The position numbers and the translations under genes were made by a program. Shown here one piece after another: positions 48,114 through 59,997 of a stretch of 64,000 nt of DNA. Below the pieces are notes generated by a model that saw nothing but the letters and a program-made list of their open reading frames with translations, did not search any database and was not told the origin of the DNA. The stretch is from Akkermansia biwaensis (GTDB lineage Bacteria; Verrucomicrobiota; Verrucomicrobiia; Verrucomicrobiales; Akkermansiaceae). Position 1 is the stretch's first letter. Every line of letters starts with the position of its first letter. Where the stretch lies: the NCBI RefSeq assembly GCF_026072915.1, contig NZ_AP025943.1, positions 1,984,001 to 2,048,000 on the forward strand, in the 5' to 3' direction.

Positions 48114-50948
<2,835 letters not shown>

Positions 50949-51024
50949 TATTACATCACACTCCCAATCGTGAATACAACTTACCAAATGTCCTATTCAC
51001 CATATGCATGAAATAACACCACCA

Positions 51025-51039
51025 GCCACGCAGATGTCA
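51025..51039 (+). repeat. Right arm of 23S processing stem
   Basis: GCCACGCAGATGTCA, complementary to 47935-47949. It lies about 77 nt past the 23S end. Confidence 0.7.
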
Positions 51040-51204
51040 GTTTACGCTGACCCCCTTCCCAATAACACATTCACCTTAAACAGGAAGAAAATCTCCTTGC
51101 CACACAACAAACACTAAAAAAATCCCCCCCAAAAAAGCACCCCTAACAAGGGCGCCGGGCAGGCAGGATGAAGCCCCTCCCAACAGAGAAGCTCCCCCCT
51201 GAAG

Positions 51205-51319
51205 CCCGGTGGCCAGAGCGCAGTGGTCCCACCCGGTCCCGTTCCGAACCCGGAAGTGAAACGCTGCCGCGCCAATGGTAGTCGGACGATAGGTCCCGCA
51301 AGAGTAGGTCGCCGCCGGG
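51205..51319 (+). rRNA. rrf: 5S ribosomal RNA
   Basis: About 115 nt. The terminal helix is CCCGGTGGC pairing with GCCGCCGGG; the CCCGTTCCGAACCCGGAAG and ATAGGTCCCGCAAGAGTAGGTC segments match the 5S loops. It follows 23S after an unusually long ~255-nt spacer. Confidence 0.95.
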
Positions 51320-51332
51320 ATTTTTTACCATC

Positions 51333-51365
51333 AAGCCCCTGGAGTTTAAACAACTCCAGGGGCTT
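51333..51365 (+). terminator. rRNA operon terminator
   Basis: A perfect 14-bp stem (aagcccctggagtt) with a TAAAC loop, followed by TTCTTTTTCTT, just after 5S. Confidence 0.9.
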
Positions 51366-51410
51366 GTTCTTTTTCTTGAAAACAACCCATTTAAACATGC
51401 CATTAAGATA

Positions 51411-51482
51411 TTAATGGACTCAATGGACCTAAGGGACACGGTAAACTTAATGGACAGAGGGGGCTCCGGAAACTTAAGGGAC
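51411..51482. repeat. Array of degenerate 9-bp units
   Basis: From 51411 the sequence can be read in 9-bp register: TTAATGGAC, TCAATGGAC, CTAAGGGAC, ACGGTAAAC, TTAATGGAC, AGAGGGGGC, TCCGGAAAC, TTAAGGGAC. Five of the eight fit a TNAAKGGAC-like unit, and an inverted copy (GTCCATTAA) lies at 51520-51528. The tract fills part of the 330-bp gene-free stretch after the rRNA terminator. Function unknown. Confidence 0.55.
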
Positions 51483-51694
51483 AAAGAGAGTTTGATGTCG
51501 GCACCATTACGGCCAATATGTCCATTAAAGTTCTTTAAAGAATTGTAAACCAGATAACCAGCTCTGCATGCAGCATCCTCTCTGCAAGAAAACACCTGGC
51601 GTAATGTTTTCTTAACTCTTCACTTTTCTTTCTTAACGCTTTAAGTAGGGGGCAGATATTGACGCAAGCCGTGCCTTCTCCAAAATAGCGGTGT

Positions 51695-52408
51695 ATGAAA
51701 TCCCATATTATTCAGAAACCTGTTGCCGTCATTTTGGGAAACTCCGGCAATATAGGATGCTTGGCCGCCAGGGCGTTTGCCTGCCAGGGAACTGCGGTTG
51801 CCATGATGCATGAGGCCGGTGAACGGTCTTCCCGGGTGGTTGACTGCCTTCCGGGGGATAATCACTTTGCCATGTCGGGATGTTTGAGCCGTTCTTCCGA
51901 TCTGGCTTCCTTTGCGGGGCTGGTGCATACCCTGTATGGGCGTGTCGATTATTTGATCAATTGTGAAGATGCTGCGGTTGCAGTCCGGGGACTGCATTGT
52001 TCCGCACGCGCCCGCCTGTCCGTTTTGCTGGAGCATGCTTTCGTTTCCGGCGCCGTGATCGTCAATATGGTTTCCTGTTCCGGAAGAAAAATGAAACGGC
52101 GGTGGAGGGAAGATGCTTCCCGGATGGAGGATGACTTGGCCCGGAGAGATGTCAGGATGAACCAGGTGGTGATTCACCGACCTGTTTTTCAGCGTTTCTC
52201 CCATGCCCGACTGGCTTCTTCCGCCTGTGCGGCCGCTTTGTTTCTGTGCGGGAGTGAAGGCAGGCATATTGACCGGGAGTACATTGTCGTCAATGAAAGA
52301 AGGGCTGTCCGGAGACCCGGCGTATGCCCGGAAACGCCCCTCTTTTTTCTCAAGTCCTACCTGGAATTTTGTTCTGTCTGCTCCCGGACGGTGTTTCTGG
52401 ATGCCTGA
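51695..52408 (+). CDS. SDR-fold protein lacking the catalytic Tyr/Lys
   Basis: A 237-residue protein that begins with a Rossmann strand and glycine loop, VAVILGNSGNIGCLAARAF, as in short-chain dehydrogenases. RVDYLINCEDAA fits the NNAG region, and NMVSCSG fits the strand with the catalytic Ser. The YxxxK that should follow is replaced (RRWREDASRMED), and the VRMNQVVIHRP segment takes the place of VRVNxVxPG. It therefore looks like an SDR that has lost classical chemistry or a decaying gene. It precedes dapA by about 70 bp but has its own reading frame and different codon texture. Confidence 0.65.
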   Translation: MKSHIIQKPVAVILGNSGNIGCLAARAFACQGTAVAMMHEAGERSSRVVDCLPGDNHFAMSGCLSRSSDLASFAGLVHTLYGRVDYLINCEDAAVAVRGLHCSARARLSVLLEHAFVSGAVIVNMVSCSGRKMKRRWREDASRMEDDLARRDVRMNQVVIHRPVFQRFSHARLASSACAAALFLCGSEGRHIDREYIVVNERRAVRRPGVCPETPLFFLKSYLEFCSVCSRTVFLDA

Positions 52409-52436
52409 CACGCATGCCATATTTCTGTATTCTGTC

Positions 52437-52465
52437 GTGACAAAAAGTGTCTGTTAGGATAGTAT
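52437..52465 (+). promoter_or_regulatory. Candidate promoter of the dapA run
   Basis: GTGACA, a 17-bp spacer and TAGTAT. The -10 overlaps the ATG at 52464, which argues that dapA starts at 52482 rather than 52464. Confidence 0.4.
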
Positions 52466-52481
52466 GTTTCCAAGTAAGGTT

Positions 52482-53363
52482 ATGAAGTTTCAAGGTCTTT
52501 ATACAGCAATTGTGACTCCGTTTGCCGGAGCCCGCGTCGATGAAGAGGCTTTCAGGATGCTTGTGGAAGAGCAGGTGGCCGCCGGCGTTGCCGGGATTGT
52601 GGCCGTAGGTACTACGGGAGAATCCCCTACGTTGACTGTGAAAGAGCATTTGAGGGTGATTGAACTGGCTGTGGAATGTGCGGCCGGCCGTATTCAGGTG
52701 GTTGCCGGCACGGGAGCCAATTCCACGGCGGAGGCCATCCACATGACGCAGGAGGCGGAAAAGATGGGCGTGGACGGAACGCTTCAGGTATGCCCGTATT
52801 ACAACAAGCCTTCCCAGGAAGGCGTTTATGCGCATTTCAAGGCCATTGCGGACGCCACAAGGCTCCCGATCATGCTGTACAGTATTCCCGGCCGTTGCGG
52901 CATTGAAATTTCCGTGGAAACGGTGGGACGCCTTGCGAAGGATTGCCCGCATATCATCTGCGTGAAGGAAGCCGGCGGGAACGTCGACCGCGTGAGCCAG
53001 CTGATGCAGGTGGTTCCGGAAGATTTCACCATTTTGTGCGGTGATGACGGCCTGACGGTGCCTTTCATGGCCTGCGGGGCCAGCGGTCTTGTTTCCGTTT
53101 CTTCCAATTTGATTCCCGGCATCATGAATTCCATCGTGAAAGCAGGCCTGGATAAGAACATGGCGGAGATGCTTTCCCTGCAAAAGACGTTTTACCCGCT
53201 CATGAAGGGGATCATGACGCTGGATACCAATCCCGTCCCCATCAAGGGCGCCATGGCGTTAAGAGGGGATATTCAGCCGGGCGTGCGTCTTCCCCTGGTG
53301 CCTTTGTCGGAGGAGAAGGCGGCGCAGCTTTCCGCCCTTCTTCAACGTTTTAACATTCTTTAA
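52482..53363 (+). CDS. dapA: 4-hydroxy-tetrahydrodipicolinate synthase
   Basis: A 293-residue TIM barrel. It has GTTGESPTL (43-51), YYNKPSQEG (106-114), the SIPGR segment with the active-site Tyr at 133 and the Schiff-base Lys at about 162 in CVKEAGG. It condenses pyruvate with aspartate semialdehyde to start the diaminopimelate/lysine branch. The GTG of an extra 6-codon N-terminus from 52464 is rejected since the promoter overlaps it. dapB follows after 12 bp. Confidence 0.96.
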   Translation: MKFQGLYTAIVTPFAGARVDEEAFRMLVEEQVAAGVAGIVAVGTTGESPTLTVKEHLRVIELAVECAAGRIQVVAGTGANSTAEAIHMTQEAEKMGVDGTLQVCPYYNKPSQEGVYAHFKAIADATRLPIMLYSIPGRCGIEISVETVGRLAKDCPHIICVKEAGGNVDRVSQLMQVVPEDFTILCGDDGLTVPFMACGASGLVSVSSNLIPGIMNSIVKAGLDKNMAEMLSLQKTFYPLMKGIMTLDTNPVPIKGAMALRGDIQPGVRLPLVPLSEEKAAQLSALLQRFNIL

Positions 53364-53375
53364 TATCTTACCTTT

Positions 53376-54116
53376 ATGATTTCCATTCTTGTTACAGGCA
53401 GTTCAGGCCGCATGGGGCAGGCCGTCCAGGAGGCGGTCACGCAGAATCCGGAAACGTGTGTGGGAGCCACGCATGACCAGGGTCAGGAGCTGTATCCCGC
53501 CCTGGCAAAGTGCGATGTGGTCATTGATTTTTCCCATCATGGCTTTACCAGCACTCTGCTGGCGGAGGCTGTGGCCAACAACAAGCCTGTGGTGATTGGA
53601 ACTACGGGCCATACGGACCTGGAACGGCAGGAGATCATGGATGCCGCCGCTTCCATTCCGATCGTGTTTGCCTCCAATTATTCCGTCGGCGTGAATACCC
53701 TGTTCTGGCTGACGCGCAAGGCAGCGCAGATTCTGGGCGGCAGCTGCGACATGGAGGTGATGGAGATGCACCACCGTCACAAGATTGACGCCCCTTCCGG
53801 CACGGCCCGTACGCTGGCGGAAATTTTGTCCGGCGCCATTGACCGGAATTATGAAGACAGCGTCGTTTTCGGCCGCAGCGGTTTGGTCGGGCCCCGGCCC
53901 GACAACGAAATCGGCATGCATTCCCTCCGGGGAGGAGACGTGGTGGGAGACCACACCGTGGTGTTTGCTTCCGACGGCGAACGCCTGGAACTTACACACA
54001 AGGCTTCCAGCCGCATGACGTTTGCCTCCGGCGCAGTGCGCGCCGCCCTCTGGCTTCAGGGAAAAGAGCCGAGACTGTATAACATGGAAGACGTCCTGGG
54101 CTTGTCCAAACTGTAA
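53376..54116 (+). CDS. dapB: 4-hydroxy-tetrahydrodipicolinate reductase
   Basis: A 246-residue protein with the NAD(P)-binding GSSGRMGQAV (8-17), VVIDFSHH, VIGTTGH, and the catalytic block EMHHRHKIDAPSGTA (about 130-144) with the His and Lys residues. It reduces the DapA product. The dapA-dapB pair makes both lysine and the diaminopimelate used in the cell wall, linking it to the peptidoglycan enzymes around it. Confidence 0.96.
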   Translation: MISILVTGSSGRMGQAVQEAVTQNPETCVGATHDQGQELYPALAKCDVVIDFSHHGFTSTLLAEAVANNKPVVIGTTGHTDLERQEIMDAAASIPIVFASNYSVGVNTLFWLTRKAAQILGGSCDMEVMEMHHRHKIDAPSGTARTLAEILSGAIDRNYEDSVVFGRSGLVGPRPDNEIGMHSLRGGDVVGDHTVVFASDGERLELTHKASSRMTFASGAVRAALWLQGKEPRLYNMEDVLGLSKL

Positions 54117-54171
54117 TTTTCCGGCATTCCGGCCGTCCCTTTATCTGGACTGCCGGAGTGCCTTGTTACCT

Positions 54172-54681
54172 ATGAAAAGAGCCGGTATTGCGCTGGGATC
54201 AAACCTCGGAGACAAGAACAGCCTGATTGTGAAGGCGCGGGACCATCTGGCACAGATGGCCTTGTCCGACGATCCCTTTTTGCAGTCCTCCCTGTACGCA
54301 ACAAGCCCTTTGGGATGCCCCCATGGCTCCGATGATTACTTGAATGCCGTGGTGGAGTTTACCTGGGCCGGAACGGTGGAAGAACTGCTGGTGCATTGCC
54401 AGGGGATAGAACGCGCCCTGGGCCGCGTGCGCTCCGGCATCAGATGCGAACCCCGCACGGCGGATGTGGATATTATTTACGTAGGCGGCCTGGTGATTAA
54501 TGATCCCCCCCGCCTGATCCTGCCCCATCCGCGAGCCCATTTGAGGAAGTTTGTACTGAAGCCGCTTTCCGACATCAGGCCGGATCTGGTCCTGCCGCTC
54601 CAGAAAAAAACGGTTTCCCGCCTGCTGGCAGAGCTTGTGACGGAGGAGACGGAGCCGCTTCTTGTTGCGGAAAAGTGGTAA
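54172..54681 (+). CDS. folK: 2-amino-4-hydroxy-6-hydroxymethyldihydropteridine diphosphokinase
   Basis: The ATG at 54172 gives 169 residues; the longer frame runs back into dapB. HPPK motifs: ALGSNLGDK, the SSLYATSPLG region, and RCEPRTADVDII with the metal-binding Asp pair, then LPHPRAHLRKFVL. It transfers pyrophosphate from ATP to hydroxymethyl-dihydropterin in folate synthesis. It lies 55 bp after dapB and 20 bp before panB. Confidence 0.94.
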   Translation: MKRAGIALGSNLGDKNSLIVKARDHLAQMALSDDPFLQSSLYATSPLGCPHGSDDYLNAVVEFTWAGTVEELLVHCQGIERALGRVRSGIRCEPRTADVDIIYVGGLVINDPPRLILPHPRAHLRKFVLKPLSDIRPDLVLPLQKKTVSRLLAELVTEETEPLLVAEKW

Positions 54682-54701
54682 AAAACATTTTTATTAATGC
54701 C

Positions 54702-55490
54702 ATGAATCAATCTGTTGAAAAGGCGGAACGCATCCGCGCCTGCAAGGGCACGCGGCATGTGACGCTGGTTACCGCTTATGATTATCCCACGGGACGCCTG
54801 CTGGATGAGGCCGGCGTGGATGTCGTCCTGGTGGGGGATTCCGTAGGAATGGTCCAGCTGGGCTTTCCGGATACCACCCACGTGACGCTGGACCATATGG
54901 TCCACCATGTGGAGGCCACGGCGCGCGGCGTAAAAAACGCCCTGCTGGTGGGGGATATGCCCATCCATACTTATGAGACGGTGGAGGACGCCGTGCGTAC
55001 CGCGGGAAAACTGTTCCGGGCCGGAGCGGATGCCGTCAAGCTGGAAGGCGGCGCCTCCCAGGCGGAAAAGATACGCGCCATTGTGAAGGCGGGGATTCCC
55101 GTGATGGGCCATATCGGTCTGCTGCCTCAAAAAGTTCTGGAAGAGGGGGGATACAGGATCAAGGGGAAATCCGCTGCTGAGGCGGACGCCCTGGTGAAGG
55201 ATGTTCAGGCCGTGGCGGAGGCCGGAGCCTGCTCCGTGGTGGTGGAAGGCGTTACGCCCTCCGTGGCGCGCCGTATTACGGCTCATTCTCCCGTTCCTAC
55301 TTTGGGCATCGGTTCCGGAGCGCATACCTGTGACGGGGATGTGGTGGTGATCCATGACCTGGTGGGGGCGTTTCCGTGGTTTGTCCCGGCCTTTGTGAAG
55401 CCCCGCGCCGACGTGGCCGGAAGTATGACGACGGCGGTGAAGGAGTGGATGAAGGACGTGTACACGGAACCCGGAACTGCGGGCTCCTAG
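54702..55490 (+). CDS. panB: 3-methyl-2-oxobutanoate hydroxymethyltransferase
   Basis: The ATG at 54702 gives 262 residues (a GTG nine codons upstream overlaps folK and is less likely). The protein has TAYDYPTGRLLDEAGVD, the metal-binding VLVGDSVGMV, LEGG with the catalytic Glu region, and GHIGLLPQ. It adds the hydroxymethyl group from methylene-THF to ketoisovalerate in pantothenate synthesis, so folate from the folK route supports it directly. panC and panD are not nearby. Confidence 0.95.
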   Translation: MNQSVEKAERIRACKGTRHVTLVTAYDYPTGRLLDEAGVDVVLVGDSVGMVQLGFPDTTHVTLDHMVHHVEATARGVKNALLVGDMPIHTYETVEDAVRTAGKLFRAGADAVKLEGGASQAEKIRAIVKAGIPVMGHIGLLPQKVLEEGGYRIKGKSAAEADALVKDVQAVAEAGACSVVVEGVTPSVARRITAHSPVPTLGIGSGAHTCDGDVVVIHDLVGAFPWFVPAFVKPRADVAGSMTTAVKEWMKDVYTEPGTAGS

Positions 55491-55505
55491 CCCTGGACGA
55501 TTTTT

Positions 55506-56441
55506 ATGCTGGTTTTTTCTACATGCTGGAATTCCCACCGCCATCAGGACGGGGAGGAGATGATTGATGAGATCCTTTCCCTGGGGTTTGACCATGTGGA
55601 ACTTTCCCACGGCATCAAGCTTTCTCTTTTGCCGGGCATCATGAGAGCCGTGGAAGCGGGCAAGGTGCGCGTTGCCGGCGTTCACAATTATTTTCCCGCT
55701 CCGATTGACGAGGTGGGGGATGCCCCGGACAGCAGGCCGTTTACGGCGGATTTGCCCCAGGTCCGCAGCAAGGCGATTGAGCTGACGAAGAAGTCCATTG
55801 AACAGGGCGCCTCCCTGGGCGCCGGATACATTGTTTTGCACATGGGGACGGTGGAACCGCTGGTGAAGCGTACGGATACGACCCGGCTGCAGACCATGGC
55901 CAGGGAAGGGCTGGTGGGCACGGAGGAGTTTGCCCGGACCAAGGGGGAATTCGTCAGGCGCCGCAACCGTCTCGCTCCCGTTTATGTAGAGCGCGCCCGC
56001 GAGGCCATCCGCCAGTTATTGCCCCATGCCTCGGAGTTCGGAGTGAAACTGGGCATCGAAGGCCGCAGCCATTATGAACAGATTCCCAGTGAGGATGAAA
56101 TGGCGGACCTGATGCGGGAGTTTGCAGAAGAGCCGTTTGTCGGTTACTGGCATGATTTCGGGCATATTCAGCGGAAGCACAATTTGCTCTTATTGAATCA
56201 TGAACAATTCATCCGCAGTATATCTCCCCATTTGATCGGCGGGCACGTGAATGACGTCAAATGGCCGGCCCGCGACCACCAGGTGCCCTTGATAGGGGGC
56301 GGGGTGCCTTTTGAACGCCTTTTGCCCTTTTTCCCCGCAGGCGTGCCGCTTGTCTGGGAACTTTCGGGGAGAGCCGCCGCGGAGGACATTCTGACCGCGC
56401 GGGAATTGTGGGAAAGCAGGTTTCCGCAGACGTTGCAGTAA
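55506..56441 (+). CDS. Sugar phosphate isomerase/epimerase-like TIM barrel
   Basis: A 311-residue AP endonuclease 2-type barrel. Candidate metal ligands are seen at strand ends: GIEGRSHYEQIP (Glu), GYWHDFGHIQ (His-Asp), GGHVNDVK (His-Asp), and VWELSG (Glu). Family members include xylose-type isomerases, epimerases and hydroxypyruvate isomerases, so the substrate cannot be named. It starts 15 bp after panB and is followed by the peptidase gene, suggesting the same transcript. Confidence 0.82.
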   Translation: MLVFSTCWNSHRHQDGEEMIDEILSLGFDHVELSHGIKLSLLPGIMRAVEAGKVRVAGVHNYFPAPIDEVGDAPDSRPFTADLPQVRSKAIELTKKSIEQGASLGAGYIVLHMGTVEPLVKRTDTTRLQTMAREGLVGTEEFARTKGEFVRRRNRLAPVYVERAREAIRQLLPHASEFGVKLGIEGRSHYEQIPSEDEMADLMREFAEEPFVGYWHDFGHIQRKHNLLLLNHEQFIRSISPHLIGGHVNDVKWPARDHQVPLIGGGVPFERLLPFFPAGVPLVWELSGRAAAEDILTARELWESRFPQTLQ

Positions 56442-56488
56442 CCATCTTGTGATTGTCAACGCGGTGCATTGCATATAGAGTGGGAACA

Positions 56489-57358
56489 ATGATTGACAAG
56501 ACGACATCCCGCGTCATTGTGGGCCTGCTGGTGACGGCCGGGGTGATGGTTGCAGCGTTTGCCTGGTACAAGGCCCGCGACGCCGCCAGTCCGGATGCGG
56601 GCGCGTACAAGAATATTTATGACGTGGATGTTCCGCAGTCCGCTCCCATTCCCGTGGATTACAGGCTGATTCTGCTGACCCCCCAGGAACTGGCCAAGGC
56701 CCCTCTGGCGGATGTGTTTGTGTCCCCGCTGGGGGATGACAACGGAGCGTTTACGTATTCCGCCCAGGGATTCGGAGCCATGAATGCCGCGCGCGGCGGC
56801 AGGCATACCGGACAGGATTTGAACGGGATTGGCGGAGAGAATACGGATGAGGGGCTTCCGGTGCGCGCCGCGGGGCGCGGGCTGCTGATTTATGCCGGGG
56901 AGCCGTCTCCGGACTGGGGAAACGTCGTGGTTCTGCTGCATCGGCTTCCGGACGGCCGTTTTGTGCAGAGCCTGTATGCGCATCTTAAAACCATCAGCGA
57001 CATTCCTCTGGGAACCATCGTGGGCCGCGGGGAGCAGATCGGCACCGTGGGCACGGCGCACGGCAATTATCTGGCTCATCTGCATTTTGAAATGATTGAG
57101 TCCATCGCCCATGAGGCGGGAATGCCGGGGTATGGCAAGACGACGTTCAACCGGATCAACCCGGACGAGGTGCTGGAAAAGTACGCTCCCGACCCCGCGA
57201 TGATGATTCCGGACCCCGTGATTGCCCTGAAGGATGTTCAGCAGGCTGCCGGCTGGGAGAAACTGCTGGAAAACCTTTACCGGGACAACAGCATGGAGGC
57301 GCTGGACAAGATTCTGCCGAAGGAACAGCAGGAAGGCGCCCTGGAACCCTCTCCGTAA
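56489..57358 (+). CDS. M23-family (LytM) metallopeptidase, membrane-anchored
   Basis: The start at 56489 gives 289 residues. One N-terminal membrane helix (about 8-26) anchors a periplasmic domain. The zinc site is complete: H106 and D110 in GRHTGQDLNG, H197 and H199 in AHLHF, with H165 in YAHL as the likely catalytic partner. Enzymes of this class cut peptide cross-links in peptidoglycan. It lacks coiled-coil regions typical of the regulator EnvC, so it is probably active. It ends the dapA run, convergent to the next gene with a 13-bp gap. Confidence 0.88.
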   Translation: MIDKTTSRVIVGLLVTAGVMVAAFAWYKARDAASPDAGAYKNIYDVDVPQSAPIPVDYRLILLTPQELAKAPLADVFVSPLGDDNGAFTYSAQGFGAMNAARGGRHTGQDLNGIGGENTDEGLPVRAAGRGLLIYAGEPSPDWGNVVVLLHRLPDGRFVQSLYAHLKTISDIPLGTIVGRGEQIGTVGTAHGNYLAHLHFEMIESIAHEAGMPGYGKTTFNRINPDEVLEKYAPDPAMMIPDPVIALKDVQQAAGWEKLLENLYRDNSMEALDKILPKEQQEGALEPSP

Positions 57359-57371
57359 CCGGAAAGGCCGT

Positions 57372-58217
57372 TTACGGAAGCTTGTCCGCCTGCCTGGAGG
57401 CCAGTTCCCGTTGCATCCTGCTGATTTGGAGAACGGATATCAGCCACAGGGTGCTGGCCGCGGTTATCAGGGAACCGATCAGGAAGAAGGCAACCAGATA
57501 ATGTTCCACTCCGAAAGGGAAAAGCAGGGACAGCGTGAGGGCGGTTGCCGCGGTTAAGTACAGCCGAACGGCCAGGGAGGGGGATTGCAGCATCCATTCT
57601 TCCGGATTTTTTGAGGCTCTGTACAGTTCCTGGATGATCAGGGCATTGAGCACCATGCCGACGAGGGGCATGCAGCTGAGGATAACGCTGACCAGGGGGG
57701 TGAACCGCAACCCTGAAACCCGGAATTGCTGCACGTTGGCGCAGGCCCGGTAAAGCCAGACCAGCTGGACGGCCAGGGAGGGGATGCACAGAAGGCTGAA
57801 CAGGAAAATGAGGGGGAGCACGTAGGAGGGAAGCTGATCTACGACCTGCCGGAGGGTGGTTTGAACCTCCGCATAGTCCACGATATGATGGAAACAGACG
57901 ATCCACAGGGTCCACAGGGAGCAGGCCAGAAGAATGAAACAGGCCGGAAAGGCTAATCTGGAGAGCTCGAAGAGGGAGTACCGCAAACGGTACGTGGGGG
58001 GCGGGGGGGAGATATCCGGCTTTTCCTTCCGGAAGGGGAGGGTTTCCGGCTCTTTTTCCGGCAAAACCTGCCCGACCGGCTGCCATCCGTCCATGCCCGG
58101 CTTCCAGGTGAGCGTTTCCGAGTCAATGACGCCCTGGCCCAGAAATTCCCGGACTTCGTATTCGGAGTAGGACCTCGGCTGTGAATCGCCGGGAAGCTTC
58201 AGGAAGTATTCACTCAT
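57372..58217 (-). CDS. GYF_2/DUF4328 multi-pass membrane protein
   Basis: A 281-residue protein from ATG at 58217. The N-terminal ~55 residues form a GYF_2-like domain (SYSEYEVREFLGQGVID, TWKPGMDGWQPVG), which usually binds Pro-rich peptides; a Pro-rich linker (PPPPTY) follows. The rest has about five to six membrane helices with QLVWLYRACANVQ and ELYRASKNPEEW, the DUF4328 pattern. Function is unknown in this family. Convergent to the M23 gene, no operon partner. Confidence 0.72.
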   Translation of the reverse strand: MSEYFLKLPGDSQPRSYSEYEVREFLGQGVIDSETLTWKPGMDGWQPVGQVLPEKEPETLPFRKEKPDISPPPPTYRLRYSLFELSRLAFPACFILLACSLWTLWIVCFHHIVDYAEVQTTLRQVVDQLPSYVLPLIFLFSLLCIPSLAVQLVWLYRACANVQQFRVSGLRFTPLVSVILSCMPLVGMVLNALIIQELYRASKNPEEWMLQSPSLAVRLYLTAATALTLSLLFPFGVEHYLVAFFLIGSLITAASTLWLISVLQISRMQRELASRQADKLP

Positions 58218-58383
58218 CGCCCGCATGTTAAGAGAAGAGGCGTAGCGGGAGCAATGTGAAATTGAGGGATGACTGATAAAATGCCGTTTGCCGGAAGTGG
58301 TTTTTTCTGGATTATTGTTACTATGGGGCAAGGGAATTCCTAGTGACGGAACCGGCATGGATGCTTTTTCTCATGAAGGGGTA

Positions 58384-59232
58384 TCAAAAGCAGTTGTTGA
58401 TGGAATCCCTGAATTTCTTTTCGCAGTCCTTCCAGAGAAAATCAAGGGTATGAACGCCATGGTTCCATGGCTTGGAACTTCCCGGATAATGGACGATGGC
58501 ATAGTTTTTTTCCGCCGTCATGCGTTCCATTTCTTGCCGGATTTCCGGAGAGGCCAAGTGCTTGGGATAGTTTTCATAGTAAAAGTTGTATTTTTGGGGA
58601 AGACGGAAGAATTGGCCGCGCGCTGAAATGTTCAGGGCATCCTGATCGTCACACCTGAACCGGTGTTTCATGGCCAGAGTTGCCGCATGGAAAAAGAGGT
58701 GGTTGTTTTTCAGGAGGGGGATATTCATCAAAAGGACCCCGGCATTGAAGTAGTCATATGTTGAGACGGGAAAACCGAAGTTATTCAGAGATGCCCAAAA
58801 TGGATCTCCGTGGAAGTAGGGGATTTCCACGGCTCCAAGATCAAGACCTTTCATGTCCATCTCAAACAGAGGGCTTAAATCCTGGCAGACAATGGTATCG
58901 GAATCCAGGTAAAGGACTCTTTCTTCTGATGCCATCTGAGGAATAAGTAGCCGGGCATATGTTGTTGATGTGAGTCTGTTTTCTCCTGTTTGATTGCCAA
59001 CCAGCTTTCCGGATAATTCACTTTCCAGCAGGCGGTATGTCACCGTTGCCCCGGGAAAGGAAGATACGGCTTTTTTCAACACCTGCCTGTTTTTTTCCTT
59101 TAGAGGCTTATAACTCAGGATGTTTAAATGGGCCTTGTCCTCTTCTCTTTTATGCAGAAGAAGGGAAAAGACGGAAATGGAGGTCTGATAAAAGTACCGC
59201 TCATCCGTGCACCAATAGATATTCAATTTCAT
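58384..59232 (-). CDS. Family 8 glycosyltransferase
   Basis: A 282-residue single-domain enzyme. The donor-binding DxD is in LYLDSDTIV (about 108-116), and the late HYPGSSKPW motif is that of the GT8 family, which binds diphosphate and Mn2+. GT8 bacterial members add galactose or glucose to LPS or glycans. AT-rich codon use compared with the neighbouring dap run suggests transfer. It is preceded by a weak gap and has no operon partner. Confidence 0.88.
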   Translation of the reverse strand: MKLNIYWCTDERYFYQTSISVFSLLLHKREEDKAHLNILSYKPLKEKNRQVLKKAVSSFPGATVTYRLLESELSGKLVGNQTGENRLTSTTYARLLIPQMASEERVLYLDSDTIVCQDLSPLFEMDMKGLDLGAVEIPYFHGDPFWASLNNFGFPVSTYDYFNAGVLLMNIPLLKNNHLFFHAATLAMKHRFRCDDQDALNISARGQFFRLPQKYNFYYENYPKHLASPEIRQEMERMTAEKNYAIVHYPGSSKPWNHGVHTLDFLWKDCEKKFRDSINNCF

Positions 59233-59727
59233 GTGGTTGGAAGGTTATGGGAGATGCTAGAAAGGACATAGAGATTGGCAATGAAAAACTTCCGTATTTT
59301 TACAACAATTTAAGCGTGCGGTTTTTTATTAAAAATAGATGCCATTCCATTTCTTGACTGAATGGTGAAGCGGCAGTATTTTTTAAGCAGAGAGTTGTTT
59401 TTGCTTTATGATGTTAAGTGCTGCTTGATACTTCCTCCATTTAACAATCCTATGGCAATAGCGAACAGGCCGGGTAACAAGCCTGAACGATGCTGCTGCT
59501 CATGTTATTGAATTGGCGGAAGCTCATGAATAGAACAACGTGTCCAGGGAACTGATGTGTCTTAAGTTGTTTCCAGGAGAAGAATACAGACTTGACATTC
59601 GTTTCAATATTCGCCCATTTTTTAAATTGAGGGAATGATAAACTGAAGAACTGGAAGCGCTTTCCTGCAACTGGCATGGAGCAGTCTGTTTCCATCGAGT
59701 TCCGGAAACAACCGTGTCCGTACTTTT
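59233..59727. other. 495-bp gene-free stretch beside the tRNA-flanked island
   Basis: AT-rich sequence with only short frames. It separates the GT8 gene from a doubtful small ORF and the left end of the integrated element. Nothing is recognised in it. Confidence 0.4.
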
Positions 59728-59979
59728 ATGAAAAAACTTTTTCTTCCTCCCAAGTCAGCGTGGAAAAATGAATTAACCGCGCTCATAAAACAAAACGTGA
59801 GCGGATTTTTTGCGGGAGAAGGAGCTCATTCTCTGTTCCTGGATTCTGGATATCGTGAAGTTTCCCCGGTCCGTATTGATTTTGGACTCCATGGAATTAA
59901 AAGATTTGGGGAGGCCACGGCATTTGTTTTCAAGAGTTTCGCCTGCTCATTCCATGCCATTTTGAAGCCTGTTTTGTAA
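59728..59979 (+). CDS. Possible small ORF of unknown function
   Basis: An 83-codon frame with ATG and a modest hydrophobic content. No domain is recognised and the C-terminal part (ATAFVFKSFACSF) is not convincing as a membrane segment. It may be noncoding or a remnant; included because it is the only substantial frame in the stretch. Confidence 0.25.
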   Translation: MKKLFLPPKSAWKNELTALIKQNVSGFFAGEGAHSLFLDSGYREVSPVRIDFGLHGIKRFGEATAFVFKSFACSFHAILKPVL

Positions 59980-59997
59980 AAATAAGTCACAACAAAA

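Noticed and set aside
51114-51595. Frames over the 5S gene and the terminator
   Set aside because: They cross a structural RNA and a terminator hairpin.
54477-55841. A 454-codon minus frame across folK and panB
   Set aside because: Antisense to two conserved enzymes; composition typical of shadow frames.
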